Assembly: GCF_004522095.1 (NCBI RefSeq)
Contig: NZ_SPUI01000003.1
Coordinates: 806,001 to 870,000, forward strand
DNA length: 64,000 bases
Direction: 5' to 3'
Source: Nocardioides sp. 503
GTDB taxonomy: Bacteria; Actinomycetota; Actinomycetes; Propionibacteriales; Nocardioidaceae
Below, one piece after another: positions 13,313 through 21,518 of the stretch. The notes under the pieces were generated by a model, which was not told the DNA's origin, searched no databases, and was given only the letters and a program-made list of their open reading frames with translations. A program made the translations under genes and the position numbers. Position 1 is the stretch's first letter. Every line of letters starts with the position of its first letter.

Positions 13313-14124
13313 GCGCCGCGTTCCCGACGACCGATGAAGCGGTGGCGGCGTCCGTCGCCGTCGCGAGAGCCGTCGGCTTGCACGTAGGGGATCCCGAGGT
13401 CATCGCCGAGGGCTACAGCGTGCGCGTACGTCTGCACCCGCACCCCGTCGTCAGCCGGGTGGTCACGGCGGGACAGGACCTGCGGCCCCGCCCGCGTCCT
13501 TGGCTGGAGCGCGAGGTTGCCGTGGGCCGGTTCCTCGCGTCGCGGCACGCCCACGTGGTGGCTCCGTGGATCGACCCCGGTCCCCACACGGTCGACGGGA
13601 TCGACGTGTCGCTCTGGGAGTGGGTCGAGCACACCCCCTCGACCGTCTCGGGGTCCGACTTCGGAGTGATGCTGGGCGGCCTCCACGCGATCCTGGCCAC
13701 GTACGAGGCACCCCTGCCGACCCTGGTCGGCCCCCTCACCGACATCGCCACCGCCCTCGAGCGCTTCGATGACCCCGTGCTGCACCGAGCGGCCGCCGAG
13801 CTCGTCCCCCTGGCTCTGACCTGGCCCCTCCGCCCGCTCCACGGCGATGCCCACACGGGCAACGTGCTGGTCACACCCGCCGGCCCCCGGTGGACGGACT
13901 TCGAGGACGTGTGTGTCGGCCCGGTCGAGTGGGACCTCGCCTCGCTGACACTGGCCGACGACGCGATCAACGCCTACCCCGGCACGCTCGACCAGGGACG
14001 ACTGGAGGACTGTCGCGACCTGCGTCGCCTGCAGATCCTGTCCGGTCTCCTGGTCGGGGGCTTCACGGAGCCGGCCCTTCGCGACTCGCTCGTAGCGAAG
14101 CTGCAGCGACGCTGGCGCGGCTGA
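13309..14124 (+). CDS. Aminoglycoside-phosphotransferase-like kinase (APH family)
   Basis: A 271-aa protein starting at GTG 13309 inside the stop of the upstream GrpB-family gene. The catalytic Brenner motif HGDAHTGNVL and the metal-binding DFEDV segment (Asp-Phe-Glu in place of the usual Asp-x-Asp) place it in the APH/choline-kinase fold. The N-terminal lobe is reduced and no hinge specificity is readable. Such stand-alone members often phosphorylate small cellular metabolites; antibiotic resistance should not be assumed. The coupling with a GrpB-family nucleotidyltransferase-like protein suggests the two act on a shared substrate. Confidence 0.8.
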   Translation: MSAAFPTTDEAVAASVAVARAVGLHVGDPEVIAEGYSVRVRLHPHPVVSRVVTAGQDLRPRPRPWLEREVAVGRFLASRHAHVVAPWIDPGPHTVDGIDVSLWEWVEHTPSTVSGSDFGVMLGGLHAILATYEAPLPTLVGPLTDIATALERFDDPVLHRAAAELVPLALTWPLRPLHGDAHTGNVLVTPAGPRWTDFEDVCVGPVEWDLASLTLADDAINAYPGTLDQGRLEDCRDLRRLQILSGLLVGGFTEPALRDSLVAKLQRRWRG

Positions 14125-14137
14125 CGGCTCCCGTCAG
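14121..14137. terminator. Small hairpin between convergent genes
   Basis: CTGACGG-CTC-CCGTCAG forms a 7-bp stem with a 3-base loop. It spans the APH-like stop codon and the last codons of the convergent DinB gene. There is no T-run, so termination is only suggested. Confidence 0.35.
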
Positions 14138-14682
14138 GACGTATAGGGGTGCGACCCGCCGGGCGGGTCCTCGCCGACGCGCCCGTCCACGGACTCGCGG
14201 ATCAGGTCGGCGTGGCCGGTGTGGCGTGCGTACTCCTCGACCATGTCGACCAGCAGCCGCCGCAGGCTGACCTCGGTGCCGCTGGGCATCCGGAAGAGGT
14301 GGCCGGGCCCACCCTCGGCCAGCGCCTCGGTGACCGCGTCGCGCGAGCGGGCGAGGGCGCCCTCCCAGAGCTGCCGCAGGTCCTCGGGGTCGTCATCGGT
14401 GGCCGACGTCCGCTCCCAGCCCTCCTCGTCGTCCGGGTCGACGTCACGCCACGGCGGCGGCAGCGGCCGTCCGGCGAGCACGTGGGTGAAGTTGAGGTCC
14501 TCCATGCGGGCGAGGTGCTTCAGCAGTCCGCCGAGGCTGACCGTCGACGACCCGACCGTCGCGCGCAGCCCGGCGTGGTCGAGGTCGGCGCACTTCCAGG
14601 CGAACGTGGCGCGCTGGCGCTCGAGGGATCCGACGAGCGTGTCCGCCTCGGAACCGTTCAACGGGGGCTCGGGGTAGGTCAT
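14134..14682 (-). CDS. DinB/DUF664 family protein (possible mycothiol-dependent enzyme)
   Basis: A 182-aa four-helix-bundle protein of the DinB/DUF664 family. The three metal-ligand histidines can be placed at LLKHLARMEDLNF (first), and in the last helix EYARHTGHADLIRE (two). Actinobacterial DUF664 proteins include mycothiol- and bacillithiol-type S-transferases, so a thiol-transferase role in detoxification is a family-based inference. Start ATG 14682. It is convergent with the APH-like gene. Confidence 0.8.
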   Translation of the reverse strand: MTYPEPPLNGSEADTLVGSLERQRATFAWKCADLDHAGLRATVGSSTVSLGGLLKHLARMEDLNFTHVLAGRPLPPPWRDVDPDDEEGWERTSATDDDPEDLRQLWEGALARSRDAVTEALAEGGPGHLFRMPSGTEVSLRRLLVDMVEEYARHTGHADLIRESVDGRVGEDPPGGSHPYTS

Positions 14683-14711
14683 GACCGCACCGTAGACCGG
14701 CGCGCCGACGC

Positions 14712-16085
14712 TCAGCCGGTGTCGGCGAGGTGAGGGAGGGCTGCGAGGTCGGTGAGGTCACGGGTGCCGATGCGGTCGGTCAGGAAGAGCTGGCCGTGGG
14801 GGTCGCGCCACAGGTAGACGCCGGGTCCGGCGGGTCGGTAGGTCCAGCCGGCGTGGGTCTTGAGGCGGTGGTGATGTCGGCACAGGGGCGCGAGGTTGCA
14901 CTCGCAGGTGGGGCCACCCTCGGCGTGGGCGACGACGTGGTCGAGGTCGCAGACCCGGGCACGGCGGGTGCAGTGAGGGAAGACGCAGGTCCGGTCGCGC
15001 AGGCGCACCGTCTCGGCGATGAGGGTGGACGGGGCGTAGGTCGAGGTCCCGTCGTGGCGTCCGCACGGGGTGTCGGGGTGGTCGTTGAGGTCGATCACGG
15101 GCCGCACGGTGACGAACCGGTCGGTGCGTGAGCACCACGACCGGAAGGTCTCCTCGAGCCAGGTGCGTCCGGTCTCGTCGACGCCCGTGGGGTCGCACCC
15201 GGCCAGGCTCTGGTCGGTGAGGTGGACGTAGGCCACGACCTCCTTGGTGGGCGCGGGCGGCTCCTCGCCGTTGATGAGGGCGAGAGCACGGGCGGGGTCG
15301 GCGAGGATCCCGATCGCGACCGATCGCCGCACGTCGAGGGAGTCGGTGGACCCGTCGCGCTTGAGCGCCGCGGCGACCAGGGAGAGGCCGCGGTCGAAGT
15401 CCTTGAGGTCGGCCCAGTCGGCGCGCAGGGTCATGTCGGCGACGCCGGTGTGGTTGAGGGACTCCTCGTGCAGGGTCGCGTGGCGGGCGTCGAGGGCCTC
15501 GAGCTGGTCGAGCTCGCGCTGCTCGGGGTAGAGCAGGGTCATCGCCCGGTCCAGGACGTGGTCGAGCGTGACCGTGCCGACCTGGTCGGCGACCGGCGCG
15601 ACCTCCTGGTCGACGTAGGTGGTGACGTCCTGAGGCTTGCCGAGGACGGCCTGCGCGACGCGGCGGGCCCGCCAGACCGGGACCTCGCCGGCCAGGACGC
15701 GGCGGTAGATGCGTGGGAGGCGGTGGGTCAGCACCAGGGCGTCGCGCAGGAAGGCACGACCGGCCGCGGTCGACATCGCGTTGGCCGCGGCGAACGCGGC
15801 CGGCGCGTCCCACCGGACGGCGGGGACCCCGAACCACTCGTGCTCCTCGACCGGCGCCTCGTCGGACGGGCTGCCGTCGTCGAACGCCGTCGCGCGCGGC
15901 GCGTGCCAGGTGTCGTCGCCGGGCGTCTCGGGGTGGGCGTGGGCCCACGCCACGGCCAGGCGGAGCAGCTCGACCTCGGCGTCACTGGCGCGGCCGCGCG
16001 CGTCACGCACCCGCGCCAGGAGCTGCGAGGGGGTCGCGTCCTCGACCGGCGTGTCACCGGACCGGTCGGGCTGCGAGATGGACAT
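14712..16085 (-). CDS. 13E12-type DUF222/HNH endonuclease protein, SOS-controlled
   Basis: A 457-aa protein starting at MSISQPDRSG. It has a long helical DUF222 region (about 20-330), then a C-terminal HNH nuclease: CVFPHCTRRARVCDLDHVV, with zinc cysteines and the first His of the HNH in DLDHVV, and CNLAPLCRHHHRLKTHAGW. These multi-copy actinobacterial proteins (M. tuberculosis 13E12 repeat family) are of unsettled function; several mycobacterial copies are LexA-regulated. A LexA-type box sits 13 bp upstream between the -35 and -10 elements. Only about 5 bases separate the -10 from the ATG, so the mRNA is probably leaderless. Confidence 0.88.
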   Translation of the reverse strand: MSISQPDRSGDTPVEDATPSQLLARVRDARGRASDAEVELLRLAVAWAHAHPETPGDDTWHAPRATAFDDGSPSDEAPVEEHEWFGVPAVRWDAPAAFAAANAMSTAAGRAFLRDALVLTHRLPRIYRRVLAGEVPVWRARRVAQAVLGKPQDVTTYVDQEVAPVADQVGTVTLDHVLDRAMTLLYPEQRELDQLEALDARHATLHEESLNHTGVADMTLRADWADLKDFDRGLSLVAAALKRDGSTDSLDVRRSVAIGILADPARALALINGEEPPAPTKEVVAYVHLTDQSLAGCDPTGVDETGRTWLEETFRSWCSRTDRFVTVRPVIDLNDHPDTPCGRHDGTSTYAPSTLIAETVRLRDRTCVFPHCTRRARVCDLDHVVAHAEGGPTCECNLAPLCRHHHRLKTHAGWTYRPAGPGVYLWRDPHGQLFLTDRIGTRDLTDLAALPHLADTG

Positions 16086-16090
16086 GGTCC

Positions 16091-16120
16091 ATACTAACCG
16101 AACACATGTTCGATCGTCAA
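16091..16120 (-). promoter_or_regulatory. Promoter with LexA (SOS) box
   Basis: Read on the minus strand: -35 TTGACG (16115-16120), 18-bp spacer, -10 TAGTAT (16091-16096), then five bases to the ATG. The SOS box, on the plus strand CCGAACACATGTTCGA (16098-16113), matches the actinobacterial consensus TCGAAC-N4-GTTCGA except for its first base and lies entirely in the spacer, an ideal position for LexA repression. Confidence 0.82.
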
Positions 16121-16171
16121 GAGGTGACAGCGGACCAGAGGAGAGGTTTCGAGGCCCGCTCCGCTCGCACC

Positions 16172-16618
16172 TCAACCACCGGGACGGGCGCGCCAGAGGT
16201 CGAGGGCGATGTCGACCAGACCGACGCGGGGCAGGTCGGCCACCTCGGCCAGGGGGAACCAGCGCGCCTCGTCGGTGGTGCCGTCGACCTCGCGGGTGAG
16301 CTCGCCGCCGACCACGCGCGCCTCGTAGACGACGCGGACCGCCTTCATCGGGCGGGTGGTGTCGAGGTGGCGCCGCTCGGGCGGGATGACGTAGGAGTCG
16401 ACGCCGAGGAGCCGGACCAGCTCGACGTCGTAGCCGGTCTCCTCGAGGAGCTCGCGCACCGCGCCGTCGGCGGCCTGCTCGTGGAGGTCGACACCGCCGC
16501 CGGGCATCGTCCACTGCGGCTGCGCCGCCTCGTTCCAGAGCGCGAGCAGCACCCGGTCCTGGTCGTCCACCACGACGGCGTACGCCGCCAGCCGGGTGTC
16601 GTAGTCGATGAACTCCAT
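16172..16618 (-). CDS. NUDIX hydrolase
   Basis: A 148-aa single-domain NUDIX protein. The NUDIX box G-x5-E-x7-REUxEExGU is complete (GGVDLHEQAADGAVRELLEETGY region, about residues 39-62). The family hydrolyses nucleoside-diphosphate-linked compounds; the substrate cannot be told from the sequence. The start is ATG 16618, divergent from the aldo/keto reductase with 47 bp between starts. Confidence 0.88.
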   Translation of the reverse strand: MEFIDYDTRLAAYAVVVDDQDRVLLALWNEAAQPQWTMPGGGVDLHEQAADGAVRELLEETGYDVELVRLLGVDSYVIPPERRHLDTTRPMKAVRVVYEARVVGGELTREVDGTTDEARWFPLAEVADLPRVGLVDIALDLWRARPGG

Positions 16619-16665
16619 CGGACCATCATGGAATACCGCGCCGCCGCGACGGGTAACTACTCCCT

Positions 16666-17511
16666 ATGACCGTCCCCACCATCACCCTGAACGACCAGAC
16701 CACCATCCCCCAGCTGGGCTTCGGCGTCTTCCAGGTGCCGCCCGAGGAGACCGCGGAGACGGTGCAGACCGCGCTGAAGGTCGGCTACCGCCACCTGGAC
16801 ACGGCGCAGATGTACGGCAACGAGGAGGGCGTCGGGCAGGGCATCGCCGCCTCGGGCATCGCCCGCGAGGAGCTCTACGTCACGACGAAGCTCAACAACA
16901 ACAACCACCGCCCCGACGACGTCCGGCGCAGCTTCGACGAGTCCTTCGAGCGCCTCGGCCTCGAGTACGTCGACCTGTTCCTCATCCACTGGCCGCTGCC
17001 GACGCGCTACGACGGCGACTTCGTCTCGACGTGGAAGGCGATGATCGAGCTGAAGGAGGACGGGCGGCTGCGCTCGGTGGGCGTGTCCAACTTCCACGAC
17101 GAGCACCTCGCCCAGATCATCGACGCGACCGGCGTGCTGCCGGTCGTCAACCAGATCGAGGCCCACCCCTACCTCGCCAACGACGAGGTGCGCGCCGCCT
17201 CCCACGAGCGCGGCATCACGGTCGAGGCCTGGTCGCCGATCGCCCAGGGCAAGGTGATGGACGACGACGTCATCCAGGGCATCGCCGAGCGCTACGGCAA
17301 GACGCCGTCGCAGGTCACGCTGCGCTGGCACATCGAGCGCGGCGACGTGGTCTTCCCCAAGTCGATGCGCGAGGAGCGCATGCGCGAGAACTTCGAGATC
17401 TTCGACTTCCAGCTCTCCCCCGACGAGGTCGAGGCCATCCGCCGTCTCGACCAGGGCGAGGAGGGCCGGATCGGCCCCAACCCCGAGCGCATGGACTGGA
17501 TCCCCAGCTGA
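16666..17511 (+). CDS. Aldo/keto reductase
   Basis: A 281-aa NADPH-dependent TIM-barrel oxidoreductase. The catalytic tetrad is visible: Asp and Tyr in LDTAQMYGNE, Lys in VTTKLN and His in LIHWPLP. The C-terminal coenzyme loop VVFPKSMREERMREN holds the 2'-phosphate-binding Lys and Arg. It is close in type to the prostaglandin-F synthase/2,5-diketo-gluconate reductase group. The physiological substrate is unknown. It converges on the lipoprotein gene with 10 bp between stops. Confidence 0.9.
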   Translation: MTVPTITLNDQTTIPQLGFGVFQVPPEETAETVQTALKVGYRHLDTAQMYGNEEGVGQGIAASGIAREELYVTTKLNNNNHRPDDVRRSFDESFERLGLEYVDLFLIHWPLPTRYDGDFVSTWKAMIELKEDGRLRSVGVSNFHDEHLAQIIDATGVLPVVNQIEAHPYLANDEVRAASHERGITVEAWSPIAQGKVMDDDVIQGIAERYGKTPSQVTLRWHIERGDVVFPKSMREERMRENFEIFDFQLSPDEVEAIRRLDQGEEGRIGPNPERMDWIPS

Positions 17512-17521
17512 CCCAGCAGGC

Positions 17522-18091
17522 TCAGGCGCGGCCGGTCAGTCGGTCGGCCAGCGCCTGGGCCGAGGCCTCGGTGAGCCCACCGACGACCTGCAGTCGCCCG
17601 TCGGTGAGCTGCTCCTGGACCGTCGGCGCCGCGACCACCTGACCGTCGAGCACGACGGCGACCTGACGTCCGGGCGGGCCGTCGGTCAGGTCGGCCAGCG
17701 CGGCCGACGCCTCGGCGTCCAGCACCACCTCGACCGAGGGGCCGGCGCCGGCGTCGGGGCTCGCGACGGCCGACTCGACGCCGCCGACGACCCCGGCCGG
17801 CTCGAGGCTGTACTTCGTGCCGGCCGCGTCGCACGCCGCCGTCGGCTCCTGCGGGGACGCGACCTTCGGCGGCGCCGCGCAGTCGAGCTCGCGGAACTGC
17901 TGCAGCACCAAGGAGTCCGGGGCCGCCTCGCGGCTGGTCGCGACGACCATCCTCAGCTCGGCGGCGACCTCGGACGGCGTCGGCTCGCGCTCCGGATCCG
18001 GTGCGGGCGAGGCCTCCTCGTCGCCACACCCGGCGAGCCCCGCGACCAGGACCCCGGCCACGAGCACGGCGGACAGGCGGCGGGCGCTCAT
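17522..18091 (-). CDS. Lipoprotein with SecD-P1-head-like domain
   Basis: A 189-aa protein with a type II signal peptide (VLVAGVLVAGLAGC, lipobox Cys near residue 22), so it is anchored outside the membrane. An acidic/Pro-rich linker follows. The C-terminal half (VAVVLDGQVVAAPTVQEQL then LQVVGGLTEASAQALADRL) resembles the P1-head subdomain of SecD (a phrase like VLDGKVISAP followed by the ISG..EAxxLAxxL helix). The rest of SecD is absent. It may be a periplasmic-side partner for export or a free-standing use of the fold; the function is unproven. Confidence 0.65.
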   Translation of the reverse strand: MSARRLSAVLVAGVLVAGLAGCGDEEASPAPDPEREPTPSEVAAELRMVVATSREAAPDSLVLQQFRELDCAAPPKVASPQEPTAACDAAGTKYSLEPAGVVGGVESAVASPDAGAGPSVEVVLDAEASAALADLTDGPPGRQVAVVLDGQVVAAPTVQEQLTDGRLQVVGGLTEASAQALADRLTGRA

Positions 18092-18104
18092 GCCGGCGAT
18101 CGTC

Positions 18105-18614
18105 TCACGCGTCGAGCGCGCGACCCCACGCCTCCAGCAGCCGCGCGAGCTCGCGGCGGTCCGGCTCGTCGAGTAGGCCGACCAGGCGACGTTCGTTGGC
18201 CATGTGGCGCTCGAAGGTCTCGTCGACGAGCTCCCGGCCCCGGTCGGTCAGGCGCACCCGCCGGCCGCGGCCGTCGTCCTCACGGGTCTGGCGCAGCACC
18301 AGTCCGGCCCCCTGCAGCCGGTCGAGGCGCTTGGTCACCGCACCGGAGGTGACCATCGTGGTCCGGGCGATCTGCCCCGGCGTCAGCTCGTACGGCGCAC
18401 CGGCGCGGCGCAGCGCGGCCAGGACGTCGAAGTCGCCGTCGGAGAGGCCCGCGGCGGCGAAGACCGGGCGGAGCTCCTCGTCGAGGCGGACCGCGAGCCG
18501 GTGCAGCCGCCCGATGACCCCCTGCGGGGACACGTCGACCTCGGGTCGCTCGACGGCCCACTGGGCCATGATCCGCCCGACGTGGTCGGGCTCCTCCCGT
18601 GGTTCGGACGCCAT
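18105..18614 (-). CDS. MarR-family transcriptional regulator
   Basis: A 169-aa regulator starting at MASEPREEPDHVG. The winged HTH includes LTPGQIARTTMVTSGAVTKRLDRLQGAGLV (recognition helix in outline) and a wing TREDDGRGRRVRLTDRGRELV. The flanking helices form the dimer. It diverges from an EamA exporter with 30 bp between start codons and a perfect inverted repeat in between, so it most likely represses both. The ligand is unknown. Confidence 0.88.
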   Translation of the reverse strand: MASEPREEPDHVGRIMAQWAVERPEVDVSPQGVIGRLHRLAVRLDEELRPVFAAAGLSDGDFDVLAALRRAGAPYELTPGQIARTTMVTSGAVTKRLDRLQGAGLVLRQTREDDGRGRRVRLTDRGRELVDETFERHMANERRLVGLLDEPDRRELARLLEAWGRALDA

Positions 18615-18623
18615 GCCTGGAAT

Positions 18624-18643
18624 ATATCTTACCGGGAAGATAT
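18624..18643. promoter_or_regulatory. Inverted-repeat operator between marR-like and eamA-like genes
   Basis: ATATCTT-ACCGGG-AAGATAT, with 7-bp perfect arms and a 6-bp spacer, occupies nearly all of the gap between the divergent starts. This is the size and placement of a MarR dimer site. The sequence is strikingly AT-rich against its surroundings. Confidence 0.75.
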
Positions 18644-18644
18644 T

Positions 18645-19517
18645 ATGTCTTCCATGGAAACTACTTCCTGGCGCACCGTCCTCGTCGTCAGCGTCGCGCC
18701 TCTCGCCTGGGGGACGACCTACCTGGTCACCGAGCGGCTGCTGCCGCCGGACCGGCCCCTGTTCGCCGCGGCCGTGCGGGCGCTGCCGGCCGGGCTGCTG
18801 CTGCTCGGGGTGCGCCGCCGGCTCCCCCACGGCGAGTGGTGGTGGAAGGCGGTGCTGCTGGGCCTGTGCAACATCGGCCTGTTCTTCCCGCTGCTCTTCC
18901 TCGCCGCCTACGAGCTGCCCGGCGGGCTGGCCTCGACGCTGCAGGCGACGTCGCCGCTGGCCGTGATGGCGTTGGCCTGGGTGCTGCTCCGGGAGCGGCC
19001 CGGCCGCCGCCGCGTGCTGGCCGCGCTGGTCGGGCTCGTCGGCGTGGCGCTGCTGGTACTCCGCTCCCCCGGCTCGGTGTCGACGCTGGGGCTGGTCGGG
19101 GCCTTCGGCTCGGTGGCGGTCTCGGCGCTGGGGTTCGTGATGGTCAAGCGCTGGCCCGCCCCCGTCGACCTGCTCACCCTCGTCTCGTGGCAGCTGGTCG
19201 TCGGCGGCCTGGCCCTGGTGCCCGTCGCCCTGCTCGTCGAGGGCGCCCCGCCCCCGGTCGACCTCTCCGCCGCGGGCGGCTTCCTCTGGCTCGGCGGCGT
19301 CGGCACCGTCCTGGCCTACGTGTGCTGGTTCCACGGGCTCGCGCGGATGCCGGCCGGAGCCGTGTCGCTCGTCGGCCTGCTCAACCCCGTCGTCGGCACG
19401 GCGCTCGGCGTGGCGGTCGCCGGCGAGCTCTTCGGCTGGCCGCAGGCCCTCGGCATGGCCCTGGTCCTCGGCGGCGTCGTGGCCGGGCAGCAGCGCCCTC
19501 GGGCACCGCTCAGCTGA
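18645..19517 (+). CDS. EamA/DMT-family transporter
   Basis: About 290 aa with ten predicted helices in two EamA repeats. The start is taken at ATG 18645 (preceded by GGGAAG); ATG 18654 is the alternative. Family phrases include APLAWGTTYLVTERLLPP, LASTLQATSPLAVMALAW and GAVSLVGLLNPVVGTALGV. It is a likely exporter of amino acids or other metabolites, controlled by the divergent MarR protein. Its 3' end overlaps the convergent gene by 8 bp. Confidence 0.87.
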   Translation: MSSMETTSWRTVLVVSVAPLAWGTTYLVTERLLPPDRPLFAAAVRALPAGLLLLGVRRRLPHGEWWWKAVLLGLCNIGLFFPLLFLAAYELPGGLASTLQATSPLAVMALAWVLLRERPGRRRVLAALVGLVGVALLVLRSPGSVSTLGLVGAFGSVAVSALGFVMVKRWPAPVDLLTLVSWQLVVGGLALVPVALLVEGAPPPVDLSAAGGFLWLGGVGTVLAYVCWFHGLARMPAGAVSLVGLLNPVVGTALGVAVAGELFGWPQALGMALVLGGVVAGQQRPRAPLS

Positions 19518-20082
19518 TGGTCACGCGGATCTCGTTGGACGCCTCGCCGCTGTCGGTGTCGACCACGCGGAAGCGGTTCTTGCCCTGCTGGCTGGTCTGG
19601 ATGTAGGTCGTGAACGTCTCGTTGCTCACCGAGGCCGTCACCGGGAAGATCCCCCACGCGCCACCCTCCCACTGCTGCACCTGCAGGATCGCGCCCTCGC
19701 CGCCGGGGTAGGTGCCCCGGAGGTAGATGCGGTCCATGGAGCCGACCTCGGAGGAGTCGGACGTCAGCGAGATCTTGTCCTCGGGCTCCTGGGAGGCGGT
19801 CGAGGACGGCCCCCCCGAGGTGTCGCCCGGGTCGGGGGCCAGCGTGATCTTGGGCCCGGTGTCCTTCTCGGTGGGCGAGGGGGTGGGCAGGTACATCGTC
19901 TCGCCGCTGCCGGGGGTGCCGCCGTCGCTGGCGGTGTCGCCGCCACTCAGGTTGAGCACCCGCGCGGCGAACAGAGCGCCACCGCCGAGCACCAGACCGA
20001 TGGCCAGCGCCACGCCCACGAGCGCGAGGACTCCCGAGACAACGGGGTGCCCCTCACGGTCGGGGCGGTCTTCGTCGGCCAC
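19510..20082 (-). CDS. Single-pass membrane protein with extracellular domain, unknown
   Basis: A 190-aa protein with a short cytosolic N-terminus, one membrane helix (about residues 17-42), a Ser/Thr/Pro-rich linker (about 48-100) and a C-terminal domain of about 85 residues. That domain looks like a beta-sandwich (IYLRGTYPGGEGAILQVQQWEGGAW, TYIQTSQQGKNRFRVVDTDSGE, outlined), suggestive of a bacterial Ig-like/FnIII fold. It has no sortase motif. The function is unknown. Confidence 0.6.
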   Translation of the reverse strand: MADEDRPDREGHPVVSGVLALVGVALAIGLVLGGGALFAARVLNLSGGDTASDGGTPGSGETMYLPTPSPTEKDTGPKITLAPDPGDTSGGPSSTASQEPEDKISLTSDSSEVGSMDRIYLRGTYPGGEGAILQVQQWEGGAWGIFPVTASVSNETFTTYIQTSQQGKNRFRVVDTDSGEASNEIRVTIS

Positions 20083-20167
20083 GGCGGTCTCCCTGGATGG
20101 TGGTGCGCTGGCCCCATTGTCGGGGACGCGACCAAGGGGACCAAACGCGCAGGTCGGCCGCTCGGTC

Positions 20168-20593
20168 TCAGAGGCCGCGCTTCCAGACGACCTGCTCGTG
20201 CAGCCGCTCGCTGCGCCAGCCGTCCGCCGTGCGCACGAGCGTGTGGTGGTAGATGCCGCCGAACTCCACGATCTTCTCCCCGCCGGCCCCGTCGTCCATC
20301 GGCATCGGGTTGTGGAAGTACGCCGAGCACGTGGCGGCGTCGCCGTCGACCTGGATGTCCAGCTGGCCCAGCGTGTGCATCCGCTTGGGGAAGAACGCCG
20401 GCAGCATCTCGGCCAGCCACGGCTTGACCTCGGCGTACGCCGCCGCGATCCCGCCGGACTCGGTGTAGTCGATCTGCGCGCCGGGGGCGAACACCTTGTC
20501 GAGCAGGTCCCACTCGCCGGTGTCGATCGCGCGGGTGTAGCGCACGAGCACGTCGTTGATCTCGGCCCGGTCGCTCAGCATCTGGAGGTCCAC
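20168..20593 (-). CDS. SnoaL-like (NTF2-fold) protein
   Basis: About 141 aa; the start is taken as GTG 20593 (VDLQMLSDRAEINDVL), since the longer frame would run through the operator region. SnoaL_4-type cone fold: RAEINDVLVRYTRAIDTGEWDLLDKVFAP at the N-terminus and YHHTLVRTADGWRSERLHEQ at the C-terminus. Relatives include dehydratases/isomerases of aromatic and steroid metabolism. It diverges from the LLM-led operon across a KstR-type box, which points to a steroid or related ring substrate. Confidence 0.78.
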   Translation of the reverse strand: MDLQMLSDRAEINDVLVRYTRAIDTGEWDLLDKVFAPGAQIDYTESGGIAAAYAEVKPWLAEMLPAFFPKRMHTLGQLDIQVDGDAATCSAYFHNPMPMDDGAGGEKIVEFGGIYHHTLVRTADGWRSERLHEQVVWKRGL

Positions 20594-20614
20594 GGTCGAA
20601 CTCTGGCACAAAAC

Positions 20615-20628
20615 TGGAACACGTTCTA
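20615..20628. promoter_or_regulatory. KstR-type operator
   Basis: TGGAACACGTTCTA matches the KstR consensus TNNAACNNGTTNNA at every fixed base. It lies between the divergent SnoaL-like and LLM genes. A possible -10 TACTCT (20627-20632) leaves seven bases to the LLM ATG at 20640, so the transcript may be leaderless and the operator would overlap the promoter. Confidence 0.72.
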
Positions 20629-20639
20629 CTCTGTCGCCC

Positions 20640-21518
20640 ATGCGATTCACCTACGCGGAGGCCATGACCCAGGCGACGTTCTACGCGCCGCTGGCCCAGG
20701 CCGCGGAGGCGGCCGGCTACACCAGCATGACCGTGGCCGACAGCCTGATCTACCCCAAGGAGTCGGACTCCAAGTACCCCTATACCGACACCGGCGACCG
20801 CGCCTTCCTCGACGGCAAGGAGTTCATCGAGACGATGGTGCTCTGCGCGCACCTCTTCGCGGTGACCACGACGCTGCGGCTGACGCCGTTCGTCCTCAAG
20901 CTGCCGGTGCGTCCGCCGGTCCTCGTCGCCAAGCAGGCCTCGTCGCTGGCCTTCCTCTCCGACAACCGGCTCGGCCTGGGCGTCGGCATCTCGCCGTGGC
21001 CCGAGGACTTCGCCAACCTCGGCGTCGACTGGGCCAAGCGCGGCAAGCGCATGGACGAGTGCATGGACATCCTGCGCGGCCTGACGACCGGCGAGTTCTT
21101 CGGCTACGACGGCGAGTTCTACCAGGTCGACGAGCTCAAGCAGTGCCCCGGCGCGAGCGAGAAGATCCCGCTGCTCGTCGGCGGCCACGTCGACAACGCG
21201 CTGCGCCGCGCGGTCCTCAAGGGCGACGGCTGGATGCACGCCGGCGGCGACGGCGAGGAGCTCGACCGGCTGCTGACCCTCCTCGCGGAGATCCGCCGCG
21301 AGGAGGGCGACACCCGCGACGACTTCGAGGTGCACGTCATCTCCTACGACGCCTACGACCTCGACGGCATCAAGCGCCTGGAGGACAAGGGCGTCACCGA
21401 CTGCATCGTCGGCTTCCGCGTGCCCTACATCATGGGTCCGGACACCGAGCCGCTGCAGGACAAGATCGACCACCTGAACAAGTACGCCGAGAACATCATC
21501 CACCGGGCCGCCGGATGA
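20640..21518 (+). CDS. LLM-class flavin/F420-dependent oxidoreductase
   Basis: A 292-aa luciferase-like TIM-barrel protein. Recognisable segments are the start MRFTYAEAMTQATFYAPLAQ, LTPFVLKLPVRPPVLVAKQ and LGLGVGISPWPEDFANLGVDWAKRG, then PLLVGGHVDNALRRAVLKGDGW, the phosphate-loop region. There is no ribosome site ahead of the ATG, in keeping with leaderless initiation. First gene of a five-gene operon behind a KstR-type box. From memory it resembles the KstR-regulon gene Rv3520c of M. tuberculosis; that needs a search. The stop overlaps the next start (ATGA). Confidence 0.85.
   Translation: MRFTYAEAMTQATFYAPLAQAAEAAGYTSMTVADSLIYPKESDSKYPYTDTGDRAFLDGKEFIETMVLCAHLFAVTTTLRLTPFVLKLPVRPPVLVAKQASSLAFLSDNRLGLGVGISPWPEDFANLGVDWAKRGKRMDECMDILRGLTTGEFFGYDGEFYQVDELKQCPGASEKIPLLVGGHVDNALRRAVLKGDGWMHAGGDGEELDRLLTLLAEIRREEGDTRDDFEVHVISYDAYDLDGIKRLEDKGVTDCIVGFRVPYIMGPDTEPLQDKIDHLNKYAENIIHRAAG

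Noticed and set aside
13309..14124. Antibiotic-resistance gene
   Set aside because: The APH fold alone does not show resistance; the context (GrpB-family partner) and lack of specificity motifs argue for a metabolic kinase.
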